Part shown: positions 1 to 11,731 of the stretch, piece by piece
How the letters are laid out: the number at the start of each line of letters is the position of its first letter
Numbering within the stretch: position 1 is the first letter of the stretch
Translations under genes and position numbers: made by a program
Assembly: GCF_030867145.1 (NCBI RefSeq)
Contig: NC_134443.1
Span: forward strand, 2,294,001-2,358,000
Length of the DNA stretch: 64,000 bases
Source of the DNA: Opisthocomus hoazin
Lineage: Eukaryota > Chordata > Aves > Opisthocomiformes > Opisthocomidae
Direction: 5' to 3'
Notes under the pieces: generated by a model
The model's input: the letters and a program-made list of their open reading frames with translations, nothing else
Told to the model about the DNA's origin: nothing
The model's database searches: none

Positions 1-3000
1 GCCGCCGGGTGCCGGAGTCGAAGGCGGCCCGGGCTGCCGGCGTCCTCTCCTCCAGCGAGACGTTGTACCGGAGCTCTGCGCGGGGACGGGGACGGGGCTC
101 AGCGCCCGGGGCTGGGGACGCCCCGGAGATGCCGGGGGACCCTCCGCGGGCGCTCCAGGACCCCCCAGGGATACGTCAGTGCTGCTCCCGGGATGTTCTC
201 GAGATGCTCCAGGGATGGCAGACGGACGCTCCCGTGGCACGCGGGGCTGCCGGTGTCCCCAGCACTCACCGATCTCCCGGTCCCGCTGGCCGCGGGCGCG
301 GGTCCCGGCGCGGAAGCAGAGCCTGGCGCGGAGGCAGACGGCGCCGGAGCCACCGCGCTGGCAGTTCTTCTGGATGACGCTGATGGCCGGGGGCTCCACC
401 GTCAGCGACGCGTTGACCTGGACGATGTGGCGGGAGCTGGTGGCGAGGGGACGGCGTCAGCGGGATGCTCGCGGGGACGGTGACCTCCATCCCGGCACCG
501 TCCCCAGGCTCTCTCCTCTTCTGGCAAGGGGAAACTGAGGCACGGGGGAGTCCAGTCCTGCGGGGCTGAGCGTGGTGGCCCAGCGCTGTCCCCTCGCCCG
601 GCCCCGGGACTCACCGCAGCAGCACGGCCGCCCCGTGAGCCCCCACCGCCAGGTCCACCAGCCCATCCCCCGCCAGGTCCGGCTGCGCGTCCAGGCTGCG
701 CCCGAAATAGCTGAGGGTCGGACCCAGCGCCGCCGCCTCGACGCGCTGGGAGGCGAGAGCAGGGCGAGCAGTGGCTTCACTGCTGTCTCATATGAGGTTG
801 TGCTCAACCTAACGGAGCCCCCTGGATGGAAGCAAGACCCCCCAGCCCCCCGGTGCCACCTCACCTGCTTGTAGTGGGGCAGGAGGGTGCCCGGGGCGCC
901 GTGGTAGACGTAGACGGCACCGCGGTGCCCGTCCTCCAGCGGAGCCCCCACCACCGCGTCGTTGAAGCCGTCGTGGTTGAGGTCCGGCACGGCGGCCAGG
1001 GCGTAGCCGAACCGGGAGTCCTGCGGCTTCTTGTCAGCGTGCAGGGTGCCAGCGGGGGCCAGGAGCGGCTGGGGGGGCACGGGGGGGGCCCTGGGTACCC
1101 CACGGTGCTGGGTCTGGCCCCGTGAGCTCCGTGCCGGAGCCCCAGGACGTGGACGGGGGAGAGCAGGGGCATCCCCTGGGCTGTGTCCCCCCCGCCACTG
1201 GCCCTGCTGCATCTCCCTGCTGCTGCTGTAACCCCCCCCCAGACCCTGCTGTGCCCCCTCCCCAGTCCTGGCATGTCCCCCCAATCCCCCTGCACCCCCA
1301 TAACCCTGATGTGTCCGCCCAATTCCATTGCGTCCCCCCCAATCTCCCTGCATCCCCCCAGCCCTGTTATCCATCATGTTCCCCTGCACCCCCCAATCCC
1401 CCCCAGCATCCCCCCAACCCTGTTATCCATCATGATCCCCTGTACCCCCCAGTGCCCCCTGGCATCCCCCCGAGCCCTGCTGTCTATCCAATCCCCTGCA
1501 CCCCCCAATCCCCCCCAGCATCCCCCCAACCCTGTTATCCATCATGATCCCCTGTACCCCCCAGTGCCCCCTGGCATCCCCCCGAGCCCTGCTGTCTATC
1601 CAATCCCCTGCACCCCCCAATCCCCCCCAGCATCCCCCCCCAGCCCTGCTATCCATCCCGATTCCACTGTACCACTCCAACCCCCCCAGCATCCCCCCAG
1701 CCCTGCTGTCCATCCGATCCCCCTGTACCCCCAATCCCCCCCGGCATCCCCCCAGCCCCACTGTCCAACCGATGCCCCTGCTCCCCCCAACCCACCAGCA
1801 CCCCCCCAGCCCTGCCATCCATCCCAATCCCCTGCCCCCCCCCATTCCCCCCTGGCATCCCCCCCCAGCCCTGCTATCCATCCTGATTCCCCTGTACCCC
1901 CTGACCCCTCAGCATCCCCCCAGCCCCACTGTCCATCCAATCCCCCTGAAGCCCCCCCCCCAAGCCCCCGGGCATCCCCCCCAGCCCCTCACCTGCCCCA
2001 CTCTGTAGAGGTACACCCGCCCCGTCTCCCTGCTCTGGGCACCCAGGTACATGGGTGCTGCCACCAGCAGCACGTCGGTGACCCCGTCGCCGTCCACGTC
2101 CAGGGCGCACACCTCGCTGCCGAAGTAGGAGCCGATCTGCCGGACACGGTGGGCAGGCCTGGGGGCTGCAGCAGCCCCTTCCCACGGCTGTCTGACCCCC
2201 CCCCCCCCCCCCCGGCAGCTCCTACCTGCTCCCCGGTCAGCGCCTGGGCCACCGTCACCGCGCCCGTGGGGCCCAGCTCGAAGAGGATCACCTTGCCCTT
2301 GTGCTGGAAGCGGGGGGCCCCGGCCACGTACAGGCGCTGCCCCCCAGGCAGCCGCAGCGAGGAGACGGCGTAGCCTGGAGAGGAGACCCCGGGCGTCAGC
2401 GGCGGCCGAAGCCCTGGGGTTGGTTCCTTGGGTACCCCAGGTCCCTGGAGCATCCCTGGGGCAGCCTGCATCCCCGGGCCACGGAGCATCCCTGGGGCAC
2501 GGAGCACCCCTGGGTACCTGACATCCCTGGGGCACCCTGCATCCCCGGGCCATGGAGCATCCCTGGGTCACGGAGCATCCCTGGGTACCTGACATCCCTG
2601 GGGCACCCTGCATCCCTGGGTCACGGAGCATCACTGGGTACCTGACATCCCCGGGGCACGGAGCATCCCCAGGGCACGGAGCACCCCTGGGTACCTGACA
2701 TCCCTGGGGCACCCTGCATCCCCGGGGCACAGAGCATCCCTGGGTACCCAATATCCCTGGGGCACCCTGCATCTCTGGGGCATGGAGCATCCCTGGGTAC
2801 CTGACATCCCTGGGACACCCTGCATCTCTGGGGCATGGAGCATCCCTGGGTACCTGACATCCATGGGGCACCCTGCATCCCCGGGGCACGGAGCACCTCT
2901 GGGTACCTGACATCCCTGGGGCACCCTGCATCCCTGAGGCATGGAGCATCCCTAGGCCATGGAGCATCCCTGGGCACCCAACATCCCTGGGGCACCCTGC

Positions 3001-6000
3001 ATCTCTGGGGCATGGAGCACCCCTGGGCCATGGAGCATCCCTGGAGCACCCTGCATCCCCGGGGCACCCTGCATCCCTGGGTACCTGACATCCTCAGAGC
3101 ACCCTGCATCCCTGGGCCATGGAGCATCCCTGGGTACCTGGCATCCCCGGGGCACCCTGCATCCCTGGAGCACCCTGCATCCCTGGAGCACCCTGCATCC
3201 CTGGGTATCTGACATCCTCAGAGCACCCTGCATCCCTGAGGCATGGAGCATCCCTAGGCCATGGAGCATACCTGGGCACCCTGCATCCCCGGCGCACGGA
3301 GCACCCCTGGGTACCTGATATCCTCAGGGCACCCTGTGTCCCTGGGTACCCGACATCCCTGGGGCACAGAGCACCCTTGGGTACCCAACATCCCTGGGGC
3401 ACCCCGCGTCCCCGAGACATGGAGCATCTCTGGGTACCTGACATCCTCAGGGCACTCTGCATCCCTGGGTACCCAACATCCCTGGGGCACAGAGCACCCT
3501 TGGGTACCCAACATCCCTGGGGCACCCAGCAGCCCTGGGGCACCCAGCACCCCTGGGACATGGAGCATCCCTGGGTACCCAACATCCCTGGGGCACCCAG
3601 CAGCCCTGGGGCACCCAGCACCCCTGGGACATGGAGCATCGCTCAGTTGCCAACGATCCCCCGTTTGCCCAACTTCTCCCAGTCACAGAGCATCCCCAGT
3701 TCACCCCACATCTCCAGGACACAGCATTCCCAGTTCACCCCGCCCCTCCGGGAGACAGAGCATCCCCGGCTCGCCCCGATCCCTCGGGACACGCCCCCAT
3801 ACCCAGATACGCCGCGTGGTTCTTCAGCTCCAGCGGGAATTCCTCCTGGAAGGCTTGGCGGGGAGGGACGAGGCGCCCGCGCCGGCTCTGCTCCAGCACG
3901 GCCCCGTCCCAGTCGTAGGCTCCCACCGTGCCGAAGAGGATCCCATCCTGGGGGGGAAGCGAACGGGGGGGGGGGACGCGACGCTGCGGCGGGGCGCGAG
4001 CTTGGGCGAAGCGCGTCACACGCCTCGAGGCCAGCGCGCGCACGGCGATGCCTCAGTGTCCCCAACCCCCCCAAAACGTGTCACCCGTCCAGCGTGACGG
4101 GCTGAGGATTATTTTCCACTTCTGCAAAGCTCCAAGCCCAACCCCAGGGGCCGCATCCTGCCCGGCCCCGCGGCCTCACCTCCAGGAGGTGGACGGAGAA
4201 GCCGACCTGGGACATCTCCAGCTCGAAGGAGCTCTCGTTGTCCCCTTGGGTTCCTGGGGAGGGGGAAGGAGACGGGGTTCCTCCAGATGGGCCGCCGGCC
4301 GCTTCTGCCGCGGGGCTGCGGGTCGGCGTCCGGCCCCGCGTCACCTTCCAGGCTGAAGATGCGGTCGCCCAAGGCGTCCACGATGTCGTTGAGGGCGGCC
4401 TCGTCGCTGACGTTGAAGAAGTATTTCTCATCCGGGTCGCTGGCGATGTACTTGATCTCGCGGATGAAATCCTCTGGGTCCTGCTGCCGGCGGAGGTAGT
4501 GCCCCAGCACCTGCGGAGAGGGGACGCAGCGTCGGCCGGGGGCCGGGTCCCGACCCCAGCGCAGCCGGGATGGGGGTGCCCTGCCCCGGCATGGCGCGAA
4601 GGGGGAGTGGGGAAACTGAGGCACGGCGCCGGCTCCCGGGAGGACGGTGGCCGGGGCGCTCACCGCGATGGCGTAGCGGGTGACGTTGCGCTTCTCGCAC
4701 TCCTCCAGCGCCTCGGGCAGCTCCTCGCCGTCGTGGGACTCGCCGTCCGTCACCACGATCATCAGCCGGGTGGCATCCGCCCGCCCGCCCCGCTCGGGGC
4801 TGAAGGCTTCGGTGCTGCCGCGCGGACGGGGGGCACGAGGCTGAGCCCGACCCCACTCCTGAGCCCAGTCCCGGCCCCTGATCCCAGTTCTGATCCTGAT
4901 CCCAACCCGGCCCCCAAGATCAGCTCCACTCCTGACCTCAGTCTCAGCTCCAGATGAGCCTGATCTCCATCCCAACCCTGATCCCGGTCCTCACCCTCAT
5001 CCTGATCCCAACCCCAATCCCAATCTCGATCCCAACCCTGATCCCAATCCCAATCTCGATGCCAATCCCGCTCCTGGTCTCAACCCCAATCCCAACACCG
5101 ATCTTGATCCCAACTCTGATCCTGATCCCAACCTCCCCTCCCCTCCTGATCCCAGTCCTGACTCCAAACCCAATCCCGATCCCAATCCCAACCCTGATCC
5201 CAGTCTTGAAGCCAATCCCAACCTCCCTTCCCCTCCCGATCCCAGTCCTGACTCCAAACCCGATCCCGATCTCAACCCTGATCCCAGTCCTGAAACTGAT
5301 CCCAGCCACGATCCTGATCCAAATCCCAACTCTGATCCCAGTCCTGAACCCGATCCCAGCCACGATCCCGATCCAAATCCCAACTCTGATCCCAGTCCTG
5401 AACCCAATCCCGTTCCCAGCCACGATCCTGGTCTCAATCCCAACCCTGATCTTGACCCCAGCCGCAATCCCAACCTTGATCCCAATCCCAGCTTCAATCC
5501 TGACCCCGATCCCATCCCCAACCCTGACCCCAATCCCAAACTCAACCCCATCCCGATTCCAATCCCAGTCTGGACCCTGATCCCGCTCCCAGTCCCGACC
5601 CCGCTCCCGCCGCGGCCGCGGCGCGGGGGCCCACCAGGCGCGCCGGATGGCGAAGGCGGTGCGCGTCTCCCGCCCCTCCTGCCGGCTGAGGTTCCTGGCC
5701 GCCTCCACCACCTCCGCCGCCGTCCGGTACCGGCCCAGCGCCCACTCGTGCACCGCCCGCTCCCCGTACTGCAGCACCCCGACCTGCGCCGACACGGGGC
5801 TCAGCAGCCCCGCACCCCAGAATGGCCCCCGGCGCCCAGCGCGGCCCCCAGCCCCGACGGCAACGCCCCGGGGTGGCCTCGTCCCGGGGACAACGGCATC
5901 GCCCCTTGGATGGCATCACCCTGGGGATGGTGGCATCATCCAGGGATGATAGGATTGCCCTGGGGACAACAGCATCGTCGCATGGGTGGCATCACCCCGG

Positions 6001-9000
6001 GGACGGTGGCATCACCCCAGGGATGATAGGATTGCCCCAGGAATGGTGGCATCACCCCTTGGGTAGCATCACCCCGGGAATGGTGGCATCATCCAGGGAT
6101 GATAGGATTGCCCCGGGGATGATGGCATCACCCCATGAGTGGCATCACCCCGGGGATGGTGGCATCACCCCAGGGATGATAGGATTGCCCTGGGGACAAC
6201 GGCATCGTCCCATGGGTGGCTTCACCCCAGGGATGGTGGCATCATCCAGGGATGATAGGATTGCCCCGGGGATGATGGCATCAGCCCATGAATGGCATCA
6301 CCCCGGGTATGGTGGCATCACCCCAGGGGATGACAGGATTGCCCCGGGGACAACGGCATCGCCCTGGGGATGATGGCATCACCCCAGGGACCCCACCATT
6401 ACCCTGGGGACAATGGTGTCACCCCACGGGTGGCATCACCCCAGGGATGGCAGCAGCACCCTGGGGACAACGGCATCACCCCTGGGATGCCAGCATTGCC
6501 CTGCGTATGACGGCAGGATCCAGGGGCTGGCATCACCCCAGGGCCAGTGACATGGCCCCGTGGACCCCGGCGTGGCCGCGGGGACCCCGATGTGGCCGTG
6601 GCGACCCCGAGGTGGCTGTGGGGACCCCACCTCACCTGGATCTGCCCGGGCCCGATGAAGAACTTGCCGAGGACGTTGCTGAGGAAGCTCTGCACCTCGT
6701 ACCAGGGGTAGATGCTGTTGGAGCCGTCCAGGACGATGACGATGTCCATGTAGGTGGGGCAGCCTGCGAGGGGGACGCAGCTGGCACCGGCGCGGCACAG
6801 CCTGGCACGCGTGGCCCAGCCCAACACGTGTGGCCCAGCCCAACACGCGTGGCCCAGCTCGCTACGGCCGCCCCACTCACGCTGCGCCGTGGGCGCGATG
6901 GGTGCCACCGGCCGGAGGTCGCCGTCCAGCCGGGCGCAGACGCCAGGGCTGAAGACTGAGGTGCCGCACTCCTGGGACCAAAGCGGGGCGCAAGCCTGGG
7001 GACGGGGGGGACACGCGGCGTGGGCACGGGACGTGCCTCAGTTTCCCCTCCAGGAGAGACCCCCTCTCACCACGAAGCCGCCGTCCTTGGAGTCCAGGAG
7101 GGTCATCCCCAAGTGCGCGCCGCGGCCGGGGCCGAGCCACGGGGCTGCCGCTCCTGGGGGGCCGGGGAGGGCGAGACGCGGGGGTCAGCGCCGGGGTGAC
7201 CCCCGGGACCCCGCCGTGGCCTCCGCGGGGGACGAAGCCGGGTGGGGGCACCCATCAGCGCGGGGCGCAGCCGTACCCAGGTTGGCCTTGGCGCAGGTGC
7301 CGTTGGGGGGTCCCACGCGGCACTTGTAGACGTCGCCTTGGCGGTCGCCGTCCCAGGGGGCCCCCACCAGCAGCCTGCGGGGACACGGCTGGGTCACCCC
7401 CACCCCCAGCACCCCGCTCGCCTCCGGCGTCTCGGGGCGCGGTGCCAGGGCCCGCTTGCCCCCGCCGCCGGCACCGTGCCACGGCGCTGCCGCCACCACC
7501 GGTTTCCGTCCGTCTGTCCGGCTGGCTGTGTCCCCCCGCCATCAGCCCCCCACCCACCGGCACCGGGGGCCCCCGGCTTTGCTGATGGGACCCTGATTCT
7601 CATTCCCCTCCCCCCCCAAGCCGCGCTGGGGCAAAGCACAAACCCGCGGTGACCCTAAGCCCCCGCTTCTGCCCCAGAAAAACACCGAGGGGGCTCCCTG
7701 CCTCAGTTTCCCCTCTGGGCTCTGTTTCTTCCCCCCCACCTCAGTGGCCCTGCCTCAATTTCCCCCCTCCCGCCTCAATTTCCCCCCCCTCCCTGCCTCA
7801 GTTTCCCCCCTCCCTGCCTCAGTTGCCCCTATGGCCTCTGTTTCTCCCCCCCCCGCTTCAGTTTCCCCCCCTCCCTGCCTCATTCCCCCCCAGCCTCACT
7901 TTCCCCCTCTCCACCTCAGTTGCCCCCCTCTCTGCCTCAGTTCCCCCTCCCCACCTCATTTCCCCCCCTCCCTGCCTAAGTTCCCCCCTCCCTGCCTCAT
8001 TTCACCCCCCACCTCAGTTGCCCCCCTCCCTGCCTCAGTTTCCCCCTCCCCACCTCAGTTGCCCCCCTCCCTGCCTCAGTTTCCCCCTCCCCACCTCAGT
8101 TGCCCCCCTCCCTGCCTCAGTTTCCCCTCCCCAGGGTATCGCAAGCCGCGAATCCCCCCATACCTTAGCCCTGCCCCACGGGATGTGCTGCTGGGGGGGT
8201 GTCCAAGCCCCCCCGTGCGTGTCCCCCCCCCACCCCTGGGTGCCACTCACCACTTCTCCCCGTCGCCCGCCCACTGCAGCACCTTGTAGCCGAACTGGGC
8301 TTCGGGGGGGCCGTGGAAGAGCCGGGGGTGCCTCACATCGATATTGAACCCCACGCACAGCCCTGGGGGGGGGGGGGGACAGGGAGCCCTGAGGGTGGGG
8401 GCACCCACGGCCCCCCGCATCCCCCCACACCGCCACGGCTTTGGCACCGTGGCGCCCACGCGAAACCCCCTCGTCATTTGAAAATAATCCGATTTTTTGG
8501 GTGCTGTTGGAGCACCCACCTCCCACCCCGGGGGGGGCACGGGGCACGGTGGGGGGGGGTGCGAGCCAAAGCTGCCTCATCTGCCATGGCCCACGGCGGG
8601 TTCGGCGCTGGGTGGGGGGACGGACGAGGGGTCACAGCGTGGCCCTGGCACCCATGGGTGAAACCGTGCCGGGAAGTGGGGAGCGGGGCCGGGGGTGGTG
8701 GGTGTCCCGGAGCGGGGGGGGCTGCGGTGCTGAGCACCCTGTCTGTGGCTCCAAGCACCCCAAACGCAACGCTGAGCACCCCAGCACAGCACCCAGCGCC
8801 CCAAATATAGCACCCAGCGCCCCAAGTATGGCACCCAGCACCCCGAGTGGGGCTCCAAGTACCCCGTATGCAGCACCAAGTACCCCAAAAGCAGCACTGA
8901 GCACCCCAAAAGCAGCACCCAGCACCCCACATATAGCACCAAGAACCCAAAATCTGGCCTCAAGCACCCCACGTACAGCACCCAGCACCCCAAGTGCAGC

Positions 9001-11024
9001 TTCGAGCAGCCTGTATGGAGCACTGAGCACCCCAAAAGCAGCACCGAGCACCCCAAATGCAGCACCGAGCACCCCAGCACCCCACGTGTGGCACCCAGCA
9101 CCCCAAAAGCAGCACCCAGCACCCCACGTATAGCACCAAGCCCCCCCCCACGTGCAGCTCCGAGCAGCCTGTATGGAGCACTGAGCACCCCAAAAGCAGC
9201 ACCGAGCACCCCAAAAGCAGCACTAAGTGCTCCTCGTACAGCACCCAGCACCCAAATATGGCACCCAGCACCCCGAGTGTGGCTCCAAGTACCCCGTATG
9301 CAGAACAAAGCCCCCCAAAAGCAGCACCGAGCACCCCAAATGCAGCACCAAGCACCCCAGCACCCCACGTGTGGCTCCCAGCACCCCAAAAGCAGCACCC
9401 AGCACCCAAAATCTGACCTCAAGCACCCCATGTATAGCACCAGGCTTCGCAGCTCTGAGCAGCCTGTATGCAGCACAAAGCACCCCAAAAGCAGCACTGA
9501 GCACCCCGGCACAGCACCCAGCGCCCCAAATATGGCACCCAGCACCCCGAGTGTGGCTCCAAGTACCCCGTATGCAGCACCAAGTACCCCAAAAGCAGCA
9601 CCTAGCACCCCAAAAGCAGCACTGAGCACCCCAAAAGCAGCACCCAGCATCCCACATATAGCACCAAGCACCCAAAATCTGGCCTCAAGCACCCCACGTA
9701 CAGCACCCAGCACCCCAAGTGCAGCTTCGAGCAGCCTGTATGGAGCACTGAGCACCCCTCACGCAACACCGAGCACCCCAAATGCAGCACCGAGCACCCC
9801 AGCACCCCACGTGTGGCACCCAGCACCCCAAAAGCAGCACCCAAGCCCCCCACGTGCAGCTCCGAGCAGCCTGTATGGAGCACTGAGCACCCCAAAAGCA
9901 GCACCGAGCACCCCAAAAGCAGCACTAAGTGCTCCTCGTACAGCACCCAGCACCCCAATATAGCACCCAGCACCCCGAGTTTGGCTCCAACCACCTCGTA
10001 TGCAGCAGCAAGCACCCCAAAAGCAGCAATGAGCACCCCAAATGCAGCACCGAGCACCCCAGTACCCCACGTGTGGCACCCAGCACCCCAAAAGCAGCAC
10101 TGAGCAACCCCAAAGCAGGACCGAGCACCCCTCGCACAGCACCAAACACCCAAAATCTGGCATCAAGCACCCCAAGTGCAGCTCCAAGCACCCCAAAAGC
10201 AGCACCGAGCATCCCTCGTACAGCACCCAGTACCCCAAAAGCAGCACCCAGCACCCCAGGAGGCCCCGGGGTGGACAGGACAACTCGGAGGTTTCTGTTT
10301 TGGGGGACCCAGGGAGGGGGATGTGTTTGCCTCCAAGCTCCCAAAGACCCATAAAGTTCTGCACCCCCTCCCTGACCGGCTCCGGGTGGGGAAACTGAGG
10401 CACGGGGAGGCCGAGGGGCACCCCCGCAGCCAGCACTGTCTGCCTGCCTCAGTTTCCCCACGGACAGGGCACGGCGAGGGAGCGTGGACGTGCCCAGATG
10501 GGACGGAGCTGGGCTGGGGACCCAGCTGCCAGCCTCCCCCATGGGGGGGTGGGGAAAAAAAAAAAAAAAAAAAAAAAAAAATCACCTTTTTTCTCTTTTT
10601 TTCCCCCCAAAATAGTGAGATTTTCCATTAATTTTTTTTTCTAGTTCCTCTTGGCGGTGTCTGGCTTCCTTCCACACTGGCCTCTTCTTGGCCCCATCCC
10701 CAAACCCAGGAAGGTTTTGGGGTCCCCCCTCCACCCGAAAAAAAGCCAAAAATCCATTGGGGAGGGGGATAAGGCCCAAACCCAGCTGGTTTTCCCCCAA
10801 ACGGGCCCCGGCCAGCTCGGCGGGGGGCACCCACACACGGCCGAGCCGGGGGCTAACGGGTGCCCAGCCAGCGCCAGCCCCTCGCCCCGCAGCACCCCAC
10901 GCTCCCCCGCCTCTCCCCCACAACCCCCCCCCTTCTTTGCCCAAATCCGGCCGGATTTTGGGGTGATGTTACCTGGGAGCAGGAGCAGCGCCCGGAGAAG
11001 CCGCCGGCACCCGCGGGCACCCAT
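1..11024 (-). CDS. ITGA10: Integrin alpha-10, 5' 17 coding exons (3' part beyond window edge)
   Basis: Collagen-binding integrin alpha chain that pairs with beta-1 at the cell surface, known mainly from cartilage. Coding exons, in gene order: 10973-11024, 8251-8362, 7277-7374, 7071-7153, 6881-6971, 6636-6763, 5635-5783, 4664-4814, 4345-4510, 4180-4253, 3803-3947, 2226-2374, 1993-2136, 865-1068, 615-745, 270-436 and <1-75. All have GT/AG borders and phases that join. They give about 706 residues of a family length near 1,170. Seen: a signal peptide (MGARGCRRLLRALLLLPG), the FG-GAP propeller start, then an inserted I domain in exons 6-10 with the metal-site motif DGSNS (about residues 158-162) and VVTDGES, then calcium loops DVDGDGVTD, DLNHDGFND and DLAGDGLVD. 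The order and wording match human ITGA10 (for example VHEW-LG and NHAAYLG) better than ITGA1, 2 or 11. At least six introns are mostly minisatellite. The transmembrane and tail exons lie off the left edge. Confidence 0.96.
1180..1985. repeat. C-rich minisatellite in ITGA10 intron 13
   Basis: Degenerate tandem array filling most of the 924-bp intron between ITGA10 exons 13 and 14. The basic unit carries AGCATCCCCCCAGCCCTG plus TATCCATC and AATCCCC. A higher-order unit of about 112 bp is repeated almost exactly at about 1396-1507 and 1508-1619. The transcribed (minus) strand is G-rich. Confidence 0.9.
2436..3640. repeat. Minisatellite in ITGA10 intron 11
   Basis: About 1.2 kb of tandem repeats built from alternating 17-18 bp halves, CATCCCTGGGTACCTGA and CATCCCTGGGGCACCCTG. 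It fills most of the intron between exons 11 and 12. An 18-C run on the plus strand (about 2195-2213) lies just inside the next intron, beside the exon 12 donor. Confidence 0.92.
4880..5590. repeat. GATCCC/CAATCC microsatellite-like array in ITGA10 intron 7
   Basis: About 0.7 kb of short, degenerate 6-12 bp repeats of the type GATCCCAATCCCAACCCT. It fills the intron between exons 7 and 8, which both code for the I domain. Open frames across it on both strands are repeat translations (MSLISIPTLIP, GLGSGLGL), not genes. Confidence 0.9.
5870..6570. repeat. Minisatellite in ITGA10 intron 6
   Basis: About 0.7 kb of roughly 20-bp units such as GGCATCACCCCGGGGATGGT and CATCCAGGGATGATAGGATT. It fills the intron between I-domain exons 6 and 7. 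Confidence 0.9.
7680..8140. repeat. Pyrimidine-rich minisatellite in ITGA10 intron 2
   Basis: About 0.45 kb of CCTCAGTTTCCCCCCTCCCTG-like units of 18-20 bp, strongly strand-asymmetric (plus strand C/T, sense strand G/A). A longer nearly perfect unit of about 50 bp recurs near 8020-8120. Confidence 0.88.
8725..10275. repeat. 15-bp minisatellite, 1.5 kb, ITGA10 intron 1
   Basis: The largest array in the window: about 1.5 kb of 15-bp units of the form AGCACCCCAAAAGCA, with longer blocks (for example CGAGCAGCCTGTATGGAGCA) recurring every several hundred bases. Because 15 is divisible by three, both strands stay open for hundreds of codons, giving spurious 200-390 residue frames. The rest of intron 1 (10276-10972) holds a run of about 26 A near 10555-10580 and T-rich sequence; I see no gene there. 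Confidence 0.93.
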
Positions 11025-11731
11025 CGCCGCCCCGTCGCCGGCCGCCAGCGGCTCAAAGGTTACTCTGTCTCCGGACGGGACAGGGGGGGTTTTTTTTTTT
11101 CCTCTTTCTTTTTTTTAATATATATTTTTTTTTCCACCTCCTTCATCTTCAATTGGCTGCTAAAAATAACCCGCCGCAGCGGTTTGGGGTTTTTTCTGGG
11201 GGGGGGGAAGGAATTAGGAAAAAAAGGCAAAGCGGCGAAAAACACGGGAAAAAAGAGGAGCGGGAAGGAGGGGGCAGAGGGTGTGGGGTCTTGGGGGGGG
11301 ACGAAGGGGTTCTCCCCTTGTCCCGTGGGGTGGGACGCGTGGGGTGGGACGCGTGGGGTGGGACGTCCCCGGTGCGGGATGGAGCCCACCGAGGGGCTGT
11401 GACACCCAGCTGTTGGGGGGCTGGGGGTCCCCGCTCACCCCCGCCGCCCTCCTCCGCTCTCGGGGGGTTCGGGGTGGCTTTCGGGTGGGTTTGGGGTTGC
11501 CACGTCCCCGGGTGACACTGCCACCTCCTGGACACTGTCCCCATCTCCCGTCCCTCGGAGGAGGCTGAGAAGCTGGGGTGACCTTGGTGAGGACCCTCCA
11601 AGCCCACCCCCCCCCCGCTCCTCAAGCCGCCCCTGGCAGGGGAAACTGAGGCGGGCGAGACGCCCAGCACGCGCTGGCACCCCAAGGCCACCTTCCAGCT
11701 ACCGAAGGACACGGGGCAACCGCAGCCACCG
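11025..11731. other. ITGA10 upstream region and TLR 3' flank
   Basis: A 0.7 kb gap between two genes read in the same direction. T-rich runs lie at 11090-11135. A minus-strand ATTAAA (plus-strand TTTAAT, 11114-11119) could end the TLR transcript, which would leave only about 100 bp before the ITGA10 start codon. No TATA box is evident for ITGA10. A short triplicate GTGGGACGCGTGGG lies at 11329-11364. Confidence 0.45.

Noticed and set aside
1183-3639. Proline-rich and MLHGLGMLHASG-type open frames
   Set aside because: Repeat translations of the intron 13 and intron 11 arrays of ITGA10.
8577-9755. 392-residue minus-strand open frame (MLSAPYRLLEAALGVLG...) and its partners on both strands
   Set aside because: Translation of the 15-bp minisatellite in ITGA10 intron 1; composition is purely repetitive and several frames are open at once.
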